NCBI GenBank assembly: GCA_000611775.1
Contig: KK106982.1
Coordinates: forward strand, 2,599,992-2,663,991
Reading direction: 5' to 3'
DNA length: 64,000 nucleotides
From: Umbilicaria muhlenbergii
Lineage: Eukaryota > Ascomycota > Lecanoromycetes > Umbilicariales > Umbilicariaceae
Shown here: in pieces, positions 21,493-34,018 of the stretch
Layout: every line of letters begins with the position of its first letter
How positions within the stretch are numbered: position 1 is the stretch's first letter
Program-made: the position numbers and the translations under genes
Notes under the pieces: model-generated
What the model was told of the DNA's origin: nothing
What the model saw: the letters and a program-made list of their open reading frames with translations, nothing else
Databases searched by the model: none

Positions 21493-24400
21493 TCATTTCT
21501 CTTCAGACAGGAGGATTGTTCTTAATTTTCATCTTAAATCTTTTATTTTAACTGTCTCTTGAATCTTTTATTAATTGTCATGTTGTTTTTATTCATCAAG
21601 TTCAGCTCTTCACCTGACTTGTAAGCATTTAATTAAACTTGTAGCCTCCTCAGTGACCTCACTTTGTTTGAATAAGCATCATGATAATTCTTTACCTTTT
21701 GAGGTGACCTTATAAAGTCAACAGCATCATATTATTCTGAGTTTAAATTATATCCCTCTCAAGTCACTTGATATTGCAGGATGTTGTTGTGAATTCAGCA
21801 TTCAACTTGCTAAAAATTTTTTCACTGCATACTCAGGCTGATCATTAACTTCAGTCAGCAGCTTGAGGTTCTGAATTTGATTCAACATTAAGTCATTCAT
21901 CACTTTCCTTAAATGATCAGCATGAAAGATGTTGTTCATCTTCATGTGTTCAAGTAGCTTTAGAATGTAAAAGTGATCTTTCATGCTGAGGATCTGATAA
22001 AGGCCTGCCGCTTGATGATTTAACTTTAAGTTAAATCTTTCAGTGATTCAACTCTTTTAAGTAATGTAAACTCAGTCTCTGATGAAGAAGTTTAATTCTC
22101 TTCAGTGCTTATTTGCTTGATCTGTCATTTTATTTTAAGTCTGTTTCAGGTTTTTCTTTGCTCATTCAACTGTGTCATGAGTTTTAATAATGAAGGTCTG
22201 AGCTTCTTCTTTTATCAGTTGCTCTCTTACAGTGTTCAAGGATTATATTCACTCTCTTTAATGAAAGTGTAGATGAGGGGTCTGTCTCAGCTTCAACTCA
22301 TAAGATGACATGCCTGTGAACTCATGAATAAGAATCACTTGAGTGAAATTCATTATTGATAAAAGGTCTGATCAGTTGTTTTGAAAGTGATTCATGAAGA
22401 GGTGAAGTTATTGATTAATGTACTAATTCAGTATCTCAGTGCTTTCATTCATCTGTGAGTGATATGCTGTTGAAAGCTTTTGCTTTACCCTCACAAGCTT
22501 GCAGAGTTCACTTATGAATGTTGAGATGAACTGAGGCCCTCAGTCTGATGTTGCTGTCTCAGGTGTTTCATAGATTCTTCAGATGTATTTATAATACAAT
22601 TATGCAGCTTGAGCTGTCATAACTGTCTTCTGATATGACAGTGAGAAGGCCCTTTTTTTAAAATGATCAATAATGATAAATATGTTGTTAAAGCCTTTCT
22701 TGTTCTGTGAGAAGGATTTAAAGTTGAATGAGACATGCTGTCAGCACTTATCTTCAATTAATAAAGAGTGAAGTAGGCCTGAGGTCTTGTCTCAGGGTAT
22801 ATGCATTCAACAGTATGTTTAACAGTTCAAAATAAAAACTGAACAGTCATTTAACAGACCTGATCAGTAATATTGAACTGATAACAGCTTTGTCATCTTA
22901 ATCTTGCCTGAGTATGCTGTCATGAGCGTTGAATGAGCTTTATTAATTAAATGAGTTCACAAAGTGTCAACATCTGACATCATGAGTTTCTCAAATCATG
23001 TAAAAAGATTATCTTAAAGTTTTCAGCTTTGTTTCTCCTTTCTTGTCATCTGATGATACTGATTCAGTGATTCATGAGAGTGATTGACTTGCAGAATCTG
23101 ATTCATCAACTGATAAGAATTTTTCATCTGTTCAGTCTCATTCAGTGAATCACTTTTGATGTTTGTTGAACCCTCACCTATTGTGACTATTATGCAATTA
23201 GAATTCAGAAATAATTATGTTCATGCAGTGATGTTCTTTTCTTTCTGAGTGATCAACTCACTGTGTTTTCTTATCAGAGCATCAGCAACAACATTGACTG
23301 TTCTTGAGTGATAAGTAATCTTGAAGTTGTAGTCTGTCACAATATCAGCTCATTTAACTTGTCATGAATTAAGCAATCACTTAATGATAAAGTACTTTAA
23401 AGCATGATGATCTGTAATTGTGACAAAAGGAGCTGCTTGTAAGCTTAATAACATGTCACATCATTTTTAAAGAACTTTAACAACTGTTAACATCTCTCTG
23501 TCATGAATCTCATATCACATTTCCTCAGGTGACATTGTCTTTGAGAAGTAAATTGCAGATTTTCACTTGTCATCTTTCTGTTGCTGAGTGAGCACTTTTG
23601 TAACAACTTCATCACTGACATCTGTCTTCATTCAAGTTTTCAAATAAAGTGAGTAGTGAGCTCAGATAACATCTGATAACATCAGCTTTTTTGCCTTCTT
23701 AAAAGCTTGAATTTTCAGCTCTTCTAAGAGGTGCCAGGCCCCTTTTGCAGTCAGCTTTGTCAACAGATGTACAACTCAACCTCATTTTTTTAATGAGTAA
23801 TGATAAAAGTTGCAGAATCTCAGGAAGGATTGAATTTCCTTGATTAATTTTAATAATAATCAGTTCTTGATGACAGAAACTTTGTCTGAGTTCATTATAA
23901 TATCTTCAGTGCTGATGATGAAGCTTAAAAACTTAATAAATTGAATGTTAAACTCACTCTTCTTTATGTCTGCTTGTAGACTTGCTTTCTTAAGGTGTTG
24001 AAGCACCTTTTTAACTTAAGCATCATGTTTCAACAGATCCTCTGAGTAGATCAAAATATTATTCACATAAGTCATGCAGAAATCATTCAAGTAATTGAAT
24101 AAGATGTTGTTGATATATCTCTGAAAGGAGGCAGGTCTGTTGCAAAGGCTGAAAAATAAAATCTTATATTTATAAAATCTGTACCTCATCTGAAAGGTGA
24201 TTAAATTCTCAACAGATTTTCTCATCTGTATTCAGTAGAACACCTGCTTAACATTCAGCTTGATAAAAACCTTTGCTTTAATCAGTCATGTTAGAGTCTC
24301 TTTAATTAAAGATAAGAGGTACTTATCCTTCTTAATGATTGCATTAAGCTTTCAGTAGTCAATACAAAAACATCACCCCTCTTCAAGTTTCTTTGCAAAG

Positions 24401-27220
24401 AGAACTGATGATGTGTAAGAAGTGTCACTAAAGATTATGAAATCCTTTTTCAGATGATCTTCAAGATAAGTCTTGATTAACTTTAACTGCTTCAGTGACA
24501 TGCTGTACAAGAAGCTTGAGGTCAGGTTGTTTTCATCTTTCAAGATGATATCATGATTCACTTTTTCCTTATGTAGAGACAGCTGATCTGATGTCACCTT
24601 GCTGAAAATCTTCACAAACTTTTAATACTGATGAGGTAATTTTTTCTTTATTTTTTAATTCAGCTTCATTTTGTTCTGCAGCAGCAGACAGGGGTTTCTT
24701 TAATTCTTTATCAAGTGATCAACCTCATGAATGTTAATGATATTAATAATCACCTCTTCTTTTCTGACATTGTGTAGAAAGTTTCCTGCTTTTAAAAGTG
24801 TAATATTCACTCCTTGATAAAGAGGAGGTTTATGATCCTTTGATTTTTTTACATTCAATGAACTTTGATCTTTATTCATTAAATTACTCATGTGATTCAT
24901 TAAACCTTTCTTTTCATTCAGCTGTTTTTTCATCTCATTAATATTAATCTGCTGCTGAGCTCTTCATGTCTTTGATTGTGCCTGTAGCTGCAGGATTAAC
25001 TTTTTAAGCAGTTTAATGAATTTTTCCTTTCACTCATTTAACCTTGTTGAATGTTCAGTATCCTCAGGGTCAGCTTTGTTAAGCATCATTATGATTTCAT
25101 CTCTTTCTGCTTTCTTTAAAATCTGAGTCAGTGTTGCTGCTTCATGCAGATTATCACATTATTCAGCATCTGTTTAATGTTCTGATTTGACTTCTGATAG
25201 CTGTAATTCTCATCTTGATATCATCAAGTTTTTACTTGCCTGATATTGAGCCTCCTCAGGTCAAATCAGCTTTCAATTAAAGTAATCAATTAATACCTTA
25301 ATCTTCTCAAATCATTTTCTCTCAATCAGAACATCATGCCTGCTGATGTCACAAAATAAGAAGTGAGTAAGAATTCATTTTCTGTCAATCATTAAATTTG
25401 CTGTAAATGCTTTGAAGATCATCTCAACATTTTGATTATTATATTCTGTTAAGGAGATTAACCTCTGTGCTGTCTTAATGTATAACTGCAGATGTTTTTT
25501 CACAAATTCAAAGTGCTTCTTATGAATGAAAGTCTTTTCAGCAACATCAGTGTTTAACAGAGCTGCTACTCTTATGATTAAATCATTAACTGCAAGTTGA
25601 CAATCTCAGGTCAATAATGACTTTTTTAAAATGTTTAACATTTTCATCTTGCTTATCTTTGCTCCTTCTGTTGACTTTAGGGTGAAGACTTCACCTAGAG
25701 TAGCTTGTTTTCTGAATCTGAATGATCAAAGTTTACAGCCTTTGCCTCAGCTTTCTTTAACTTATCAGGATAATCCCTCATCAGGTGTTCTTTCTTATTG
25801 CAGATATAATAAATTATGTTAATTAACATTGATCTGATTGCTTCTCATGCAACAGCAGTGATTGTGATGATTATCTTCTTTTTAAATTTAAAAGTTGACT
25901 GTTTCCTCTGCAGCTCTTGCTGATTCTTTTATTTCTTGATTTTTTCACTCACTTTAACAAGATCTCTCATGAACTGTTGAGCCTTTTTATAATAAGCGTC
26001 AAATGACATGTCCTCATCAGTGACATAGATTTTCATTTAAACTTAAAGTGAGTTGTATAACTTGTCATGAATTTTCTCTTTTCACTGATCTGTTGACATC
26101 TTCACTGAGTTTATCAGTCATAGAAACTCTGACTGAAACATGTTAAAGTCCTCAAGATAAGACATCTTGAACTTTTTCAGTTGCTTTCATGTCTTCAAGT
26201 GATGATCTGAATTCTAAAAGATGTTCTTCAGGTAATGAATAATATAATAAACATAAATCTCTCTTCCTGACTGAGCCTTCAATCATGAATAAAGGTGTTC
26301 AGCAGCCTTGCTGTCAACTCACATCTTGATGTAAGTCACTTTAATGTGTTCAGCTTCATCTTGATCTGACTGATTGAATTAATCATCATTGATTAATAAC
26401 TTGCTCTTCATCTGATCATCTCATACCTGAAACATGAGCTTAAGATCATCATTCAGAATTGATGAATCTGAAAACTTCACTGAACACTTCTTTGTTGTGT
26501 CACTCATGTTCAATTTAAGTGTGCCTTCTCTTGACTGCTCTGCTTCAGAGTTGTTAAGTTGTTGAGTTAACTTCAACACATTCTGTTTCAGTTCTTGTTT
26601 CTCAGTTGTTAACTTCTTTATCTGAGAGTCTTTCTGATTATTTTGTTTTTTTAAATCTTGTATCTGTGCCTTGTATGAATCTCTCTGATTTAGTGTCTTC
26701 AACATTAAATAGCAAGTGTTCTTTGAATCATGTGCTGTTCATCACTGTAAGTTTTCAGAGGTCACTTTACCTCAAGAGTTCATCTTCATGATGTTTATTG
26801 TTTTTGATCTCTCATGATCATCTGGCTGTTCTTCAGTCAAGAATAATCTTTCAGATTAAAGAGAGATCCTTTTCTTTTAATGTGATTTAATCATGATTCC
26901 TTCAGTGCTTCAGACACTTACTCTTAATGTTGAGATTATTTAATTCAGAATCTTGCTCTTTTAACTGCCTTTACTGCAGTTGTCTGTGTTTACAAATAGA
27001 TCTTCAAGGGTGTTTACATGTTGCAGGACTTTTTATTTATTGTAACTGCTTCTCACAGTTATCTGTCACTGTGACAGAGTACTTCTTGATCATTTGTTGC
27101 TTACTTCTCACAGGACTTGAGAATTGATTGTTAATAATTAATTAATGAATTTAAGATGTTCTAGGAACCTCCTGATCACTTGATAAACTGTGAATTGAGA
27201 TGTTTGATGATGTTGAGGAA

Positions 27221-27570
27221 TGTTACACCTCTCACTAGATGATACTCAGTTGGTATGCATAGCAGGTGTACATGCAGTACTGCTCATGATGCTCAGAGCA
27301 TGAGCACCTTGAGCACTTAATCACTCATGATGCTCAGAGCATGAGCACCCTGAGCAGAGATGTTACACACATCAAGCAGTATAATCATACATGAGTCTTC
27401 TAAAGTTTTATATAATCACAGGTAGATTCATAGTTAGAAGCTCATGCTCAACTTATGTATCAAATACAATCTCATAAGTCTACAACCTTCTAGCTTATTC
27501 AAGTCTACATGTGATCAGTAGTTCATTGAATGATTATATTATCTTCATCACTATGACATCACCTGTTACA
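27221..27570 (+). repeat. 5' LTR of element B
   Basis: 350 bp, TGTTACA...TGTTACA. It contains a near-palindrome around TGCTCATGATGCTCAGAGC at about 27283-27310, repeated at about 27324-27350. Confidence 0.92.
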
Positions 27571-30500
27571 CTTTGAGCACTGTCATTAAAATATCAGTCA
27601 TGAAATAAACTGTGACTCATGAGTTCCTCAGAAGGATGGCAACCTTCAGTCATGACTCATTAATCATTAAGAGTCTGATGTCATCAGGGATGAAGATCAA
27701 GATCTCATCATCAGATAAGTTCTTAAAGAAATGAAGAATGTTGAGTTCATTCCTCACTCAACTTGATACTTATATTCATCTCAATCACATCATGTTCAAG
27801 AAGGAAGTTGATAAAGTATTATATGCATCTTCTTATTTGAGATCTGATGCTCTCAATTGATTTAAGCTGACCCTCTGAGACTGTGTGAAAAATGAGAAGA
27901 AGGATCATGATGATGAGATAAATAAAATCTTCATCAATTTAAAGAAGTTCAAGAAGCAGATAAGAATCATGTTTAAGATCATTAATCAGGAAAAGATCAT
28001 GAAGTGAGAAATCTACAATGTTGTGCAGAAAGAAGCTGTCATGATGTATGCAGTTAATTTTCAGAGACATATCATGTATACAAATTAAGATGACACTGCC
28101 TTGACTGTGCAGTACTACAAAGGCTTGAAGGACTTCATCAAAGATGAAATTTTCTGATCAAAACAATCAAGTATCTTAATTAAAATGATTGAAGAGTCAG
28201 TCATCATCAACAATCATGCATATGAAAGATCTATGAAAAAGAGCCAGAAGAATTATGTATCACTGAAGGTGAACAAGCCTCATAAAAGCACTCAATATAA
28301 TAATCAACCTTATTACAGTCCTCAGCTGATGAAAATCAATGCAACCTTCTAAAGGAATCAATTTCAGAGAGAGATCAAGCAGTTATCAGAGGGTATTAAA
28401 GTCAAAGGAAATTGTTATAGCTGCAGGAAGTTGAGACATTTTGCATGCAATTATTAAATCTCAATGAAAACCTTTTCATCAAAGAAGAAGACATATGCTG
28501 CTGTGTTAAAAGAGTCAGCATTAAAGCAATCAGTTCAGCACAATGTTATGTCTTGAACAGCTTGCTATGATGACAGCTGTATAATTCACTGAAGTGACAA
28601 AGATAGCTCTGAATGATTTTCATGTCAACTGAAGAAGGCAAGAGAGTATGCTGTAACCTCTCATCAAGACTCTGTCACAGACGCAGAGAGACATCAAGTT
28701 AAGCAAGAGCAGTTCAGTCAAGAAGATAATTACATTAACAGTGATGATATGATACCCTCATCTAGTGAGGAGGAAGACTTCATGAAAGTAATAAATTTCA
28801 AAGGCTCAGAAGAGCTTATGAAAGAAGACAACAATAAATGATTATCTGATCATGAAGAAAGGTGAATTCAAATATGTACTGAAATACTCAACACCCTCAG
28901 TAAGAAAGAGGAGTACATGAAGCAGATAGAAGAGATAAAAAATCAGATTTTTTACATTATTTAAGATGCATTTACACAAAGACAAGATCACAAAGAAATC
29001 AACTATTAAGATATAATCAGAGAGACATCACTGAAAGGTTCTCAGTTCATCATCAGAGGGAAATATGTTACCTTTAATGAAGCACACATCTCATGAGAAC
29101 TTTGTATGAAAGTATGAGAACTTTGAAATGAATACTTTAAAAGAGATCTGAATAAACATTCAGCTCAGAAGGTGAATCTGAAAGACTTTAAGTATGTAGA
29201 GAAGAACTTAAATTTCTCCTCTTTTAATTCAAAAAACTAAAAGACCCTTCAGGTCAGAGGCTCTCAGAGATGCTTATTTTAAAGTCTTCAAGCAGTGAAT
29301 GACAATGAGAGTTCATCACTGCAGCACAAGAAGACATGAGCAACTTTTATATTTAAGTTAAAGTCAATGATCAGTCAGCCTGACTGCTAATAAACAGTGA
29401 CTGCACAGGGAACTTCATGAACTCAGAATTTATTATGAAACATGTAATCTGAACACAGATGAAGCAGAATCCCTTTAAACTTCAAGAGTTCAATGAGACC
29501 TTTATGAAACATAATGATGAATGAGTAAACTGAGAGACGGTTCTCACGCTTATGCATTTAAGTCAACATTGAGAGAAGATTCAATTCAACATAAAAGAGC
29601 AATCAGGAAGTGATATAGTTTTAAGAATATCATGACTTTAAGCAGTCAATTCAATGATTGATTGAGCTGAAAATGAGATATACTTCATTAAGAGTGATAA
29701 TTTTAATAAGTTATATTCAGTCCTGAACTCACCTGAAGGTGTGAAGATCTTCACTATGTCAGCAAAAGAAACATGCAAGGAACTGAAGAATCCTAATGCA
29801 AAGATACTGTGAAGCAGATGAATTAAAGATGACTGAGACTCTGTTATCAAGTTATCTATCTTTAAAGAATATAAAGACTTCAAGGAATTGTTTACAGCTG
29901 TAAAGGATCAGGACATCTTACTGAAACATTAAAAATGAGATCATGAAATCAAGATCATGAAAGATTGCATGTTAATGAAGCAACTTATTTACTCATTATC
30001 ACCTCAGAAGTTAAACACTTTGTGAGAATACTTAAAGGAGAACTTATGAAAAAGATTCATACAAGAATCATAATCTTCAGCTGAATATTCAATACTGTTC
30101 ATGCCAAAATCAGATGATTCACTCAGGTTATGTGTTGATTATCAAGCATTGAACAACATTATCATCAAGAACAGTTACCCCTTGCTGTTTATTTCAGAAC
30201 TGCAGGATCAATTTCAGAGAATGTAATGATTCATTAAGTTTAATATTCTGAGAGCCTTCAATCAGATTCATATTAAAGAAGGAGATGAATAAAAAATCAC
30301 ATTCTGAACAAGGTTTAAACTTTATGAGTACCTAGCAATGCCTTTCAGATTGACAAATGCATCAGCAACATTTTAAACTTTCATTAATAATGTACTGTGA
30401 GAATATTTGAATCAGTTCATAATTATATACCTTGATGACATACTGATCTACTTCAAGATGAAGAAGCAACATGTTCAGCATGTCTGCAAAGTTCTACAAG

Positions 30501-32768
30501 CACTTCAGAATGCAGGATTGCAGATAAAGCTTAAGAAGAGTTTTTTTCATTTCAAGAAAGTACACTTTCTGAGTTTCATTGTAACATCAGAAGAGTTATG
30601 AATGAACTCTGAGAAAATATGATCTGTGATTGAATGATCAGTATTAAGGAACATTAAAGAAGTACAGTTCTTTCTTTAGTTCATGAACTTTTATAAGAAG
30701 TTTATTGAAAAGTATTCAAAAATCACATCACCTCTAATGAAGTTGATCAGAAAAGATCAGAAATTTGAGTGATCATCTGAAGCACAGGAAGTCTTCAATG
30801 AGTTGAAGAAGAAGTTCACTTCTCAACTGATTCTCATGAGTTTCAACTCTGAGAAACTTATTACGCTCAAGATGAACACGTCAGATGAAGTTATAAAAGC
30901 ATGCATTAATTAATCAGATGATAAGAGACATCTGTGCTCAGTAACTTTCTATTTAAGAAAGTTTGCAAGCGCTGAAATGAACTATGAGATACATGACAAG
31001 GAGCTGTTAATTATTGTTGATGCATTCAAGCAATGACATGTGTATCTGAAAGGATCTAAACATGAGGTTCAAGTATACTCAGATCATAAGAATCTGTTGT
31101 ATTTCATGACAATGAAAGTCTTAAATTGAAGACAAGTGTGTTGATCAGAAGAATTGTCACAGTACAATTTCAGAATTCATTATTAAAAAGAATTGAAGAA
31201 CATCAAAGTGAACACTCTCAGTCAACAAGCTGATTACTTACAAGATAAGTCAGTCATCAGTCATGTTATTCTTCAGAAGAATGAGCAAGAGAACATGTCT
31301 TTCAATAAACAGTTCAACCTCATCATACAGGTAGAGGACAACATTTTTAAAAATAAAATTCAAAAAGTGTTGAAGAATGATAAGTTAGCACAGTAAGTTC
31401 TTCAGAATATTAAGGATCATGAAAGCTTCAAAAAGGAGAAAGATTTATTACTTTTTTAAGACTTAATTTATGTTCCTGTTAATCTTCAACAGAAGCTAAT
31501 AGAGGAAAGTCATTTCAACAAGACACATGATCATCAGAGAATTAACAAAACAGTGAAATGACTCACAAGAACATATTACTTCTCACACATGAAGAAGAAA
31601 ATTGAAAAGATCATTCAAAAGTGCAACATCTGCTGAAGAAGTAAAGCAGATTAATATAAATTATACAATTTATTCAAGTCATCAAAGACATCATCAAGAT
31701 CATGAGCAAGTATCACATTAAACTTTGTGATTAAATTATCAAAGTCAAAAGAACCCCTGATGAAAGCAGTTTATGATTTGATATTAATTATCACTGACAG
31801 ACTTATGAAGTATGAATACTTCATACCTTATAATGAAGCATCATCAGCAGAAGAACTCACATATATGTTTTTAAAAGTTATAACAGTCAATCATGAACTG
31901 CTGAAAGAGATAATCTCTGATAGAGACAAACTCTTCACCTTTAAGTTCTGAAAGTCATTAATGAATCAGTTGAGGATTCATTACAAGTTATCAACATCAT
32001 ATCATCCTCAGATGGATGAACAGACTGAATGACTCAATCAGATTATAAAACAGTACCTACAGTGTTATGTTAATTATCAGCAAACTCATTGAGTAGAACT
32101 CTTACTGATAACTCAGTTAACATACAATTCAGCAGCAACAGAGACAACTAAAGTATCATCATTTTACATCAATTACAGTTTCAACCCAGCTATGAATGAG
32201 GTTAAGGGACTAATAATGATAACATAATAAGTAAGAATATAAGTGAACTGCCTCAAGAACCTGCATGAAATGTTGCAGAGGAACATCAAATTCACCTCAG
32301 AAAAGTTAATGATATATTATAATAAAAAGAGAGATAAGAGACTTACTCTTAAAAAGAAGAATAAAGTATACCTTCTGCATCATAATATCAAGACAAAGTG
32401 ACTTAGCAATAAATTGAATCACATGAAGTTGAGACCTTTTCAAATTGTTAAAACTAAGAGAAGTGTCAACTATGAGCTTGAGCTTTCACTCACTATGTGA
32501 ATACATTCAGTATTTCATGTATCACTACTCAAATCAGCAGACCTGAAAATGTCAATACAAGAAAGCTCATCAGAGATCAACCTGAAAAGTCAAGATGCTG
32601 AATTCAAGGTAGAAGAAATTCTAAATCAGCAAGATATAAATGATGAATCACACTATCTGATCAAATGAAAAGGATATGATAGTGAAGGAAACACATGAGA
32701 ATCAGAAGAGAATCTTACTCATTGTGTGATGAAACTGCATCAATTTCAGCAAAGAAATCTGCAGGAAG

Positions 32769-33254
32769 TCAGTTCACATCATTGAGATTAAAAACCTTAA
32801 GCATGAAGAAGTTGAGGGGAGGCCTGTTAAAAGAATCAGCAGTTACAGCAGTTGTATGCTTATTCATCTTCAGCTCTTCAGTGTTTTGAAGTTCAGTACA
32901 GATCAAGTCTGACTGCTTCTTTCTCAAAAAAGTAATTTGTTTGTGAAGTCTTTTTTTTTTTGCTCTTATTTCTCACTTCTGTGCTGTGACGGCATTCTTT
33001 TCCTTTTTCAAGTGATGAATCTTCACACTCACCTTGTTGATCTCCTCTGAAGATATGAACAAGTCACAAGAGATGCTCAGCTGAATGCAGATGTCACACT
33101 TATCATAATCATTTAACATCTTGTACTCCTTGTCATCAGTCAGGCAGTGATCACACGTTCACATAATAATTCATTCATTTTCAGTGATTGAATCAGTCAA
33201 ATGAGAACAATGAGAAGTAGATGACTTCTTCTTTCTGATATTAAATGAAGGCAT
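32769..33254 (-). pseudogene. Antisense Cys-motif/coiled-coil gene in the 3' part of element B
   Basis: Opposite to pol, an ATG at 33254 begins a frame of about 161 codons with only a few stops, each explained by Trp/Arg-to-TGA change. It has a CX2C pair (TCDHCLTD), a second KCDICIQLSISCDLF motif, and then a basic coiled coil (INKVSVKIHHLKKEKN ... HKQITFLRKKQSDL). A CxxC...CxxCxxxxxxC module followed by a coiled coil is a layout I recall from many fungal hypothetical proteins found within or beside gypsy elements. Role unknown; nucleic-acid binding is likely from the motifs. Confidence 0.6.
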
Positions 33255-33301
33255 GAGGGAGGTTGAGTTTTCAAGAATGAAAACATTGAGGAGGGAGCTA
33301 G

Positions 33302-33722
33302 TGTTACACCTTTCACTAGATGATACTCAGTTGATACATGTAGCAGGTGTACATGCAGTACTGCTCATGATGCTTAAAGCATGAGCACCCTGAGCACTTA
33401 ATTGATACATGCAGTAAGCGTACATGTGGTACTGCTCATGATACTCAGGGCGTGAGCACCTTGAGCACTTAATCACTCATGATGCTCAGAGCATGAGCAC
33501 CCTGAGCAGAGATGTTACACACATTAAACAGTACAGTCATACATGAGTCTTTTAAAGTTTTATATAATCACAGGTAGATTCATAGTTAGGAGCTCATGCT
33601 CAACTCATGTATTAAATGCAATCTCATAGATTTACAACCTTCTAGCTTATTCAAGTCTACATGTGATCAGTAGTTCATTGAATGATTGTATTATCTCTGT
33701 CACTATGACACCACCTGTTACA
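33302..33722 (+). repeat. 3' LTR of element B, 71 bp longer than the 5' LTR
   Basis: 421 bp. The excess is a tandem copy of a unit of about 70 bp (starting GATACATG) within 33340-33475; the 5' LTR has a single unit. Confidence 0.9.
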
Positions 33723-33811
33723 AGGAAGAATTTTCTCATCAACACATGTGTTTATCTCAGCTGATATTCTGTCACCTTCAGAGGTCAAAAAGAGTATAGG
33801 TACTTTTCTAA

Positions 33812-34018
33812 TGTTACAGTTAATTATTTCACTTCATAAGCAGGCTTAAAACTGTTGCAAGAGGTGAATTATTTGAACTTAAAAAAGTACAAAGAAGGAA
33901 GCAGTCTTGTGAGTGCAGTCACAACATAAATGTCAAAGTGTCAAGACACACTAGTCTCAATTTAATTTAACATCAGGTAGTTCAATATCTGTCAGTGTCA
34001 GTTGATCATGTTATAACA
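33812..34018 (-). repeat. 5' LTR of element A
   Basis: 207 bp, the same length as its partner at 21286-21492. It lies 84 bp beyond the B target duplication. Confidence 0.9.

Larger units (their letters stand above)
27221..33722 (+). mobile_element. Ty3/gypsy chromovirus-type LTR retrotransposon B (innermost)
   Basis: It has LTRs at 27221-27570 and 33302-33722 and a perfect 5-bp target duplication AGGAA (27216-27220 and 33723-33727). The plus-strand order is gag (about 27640-28560), a knuckle CYSCRKLRHFAC (about 28415-28460, last ligand lost), a protease region (about 29380, the DSG site altered), RT (about 30090-30600) with an intact YLDDILIY, and RNase H (30770-31150, [10 protein letters not shown]). 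Integrase follows (H2C2 at about 31500-31640; ITDRLMKY and IISDRDK with FKF then TGA for Trp, to 32220), then a chromodomain (about 32600-32760). A purine tract GAGGAGGGAGC precedes the 3' LTR. It is the youngest layer by position but is already full of stops. Confidence 0.93.
21286..34018 (-). mobile_element. Ty3/gypsy LTR retrotransposon A (middle), split by B
   Basis: Its two 207-bp LTRs (21286-21492 and 33812-34018) start TGTTA and end TAACA. Target duplications are CTTAA (21281-21285) and CTTAG (34019-34023). Coding is on the minus strand. A gag coiled coil (26705-26421, with QIQDLKKQNNQKD) comes first. RT lies at about 24225-24016 with YVNNILIYS, catalytic Asp to Asn. An RNase H motif YEIHDRE lies at about 23510, and a chromodomain-like C-terminus at about 21984-21802 has PEYAVKKFL. 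The element inserted into C and was later interrupted by B at 27216-27220. Without B it is about 6.2 kb. Stops, mostly TGA, are spread throughout. Confidence 0.9.
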
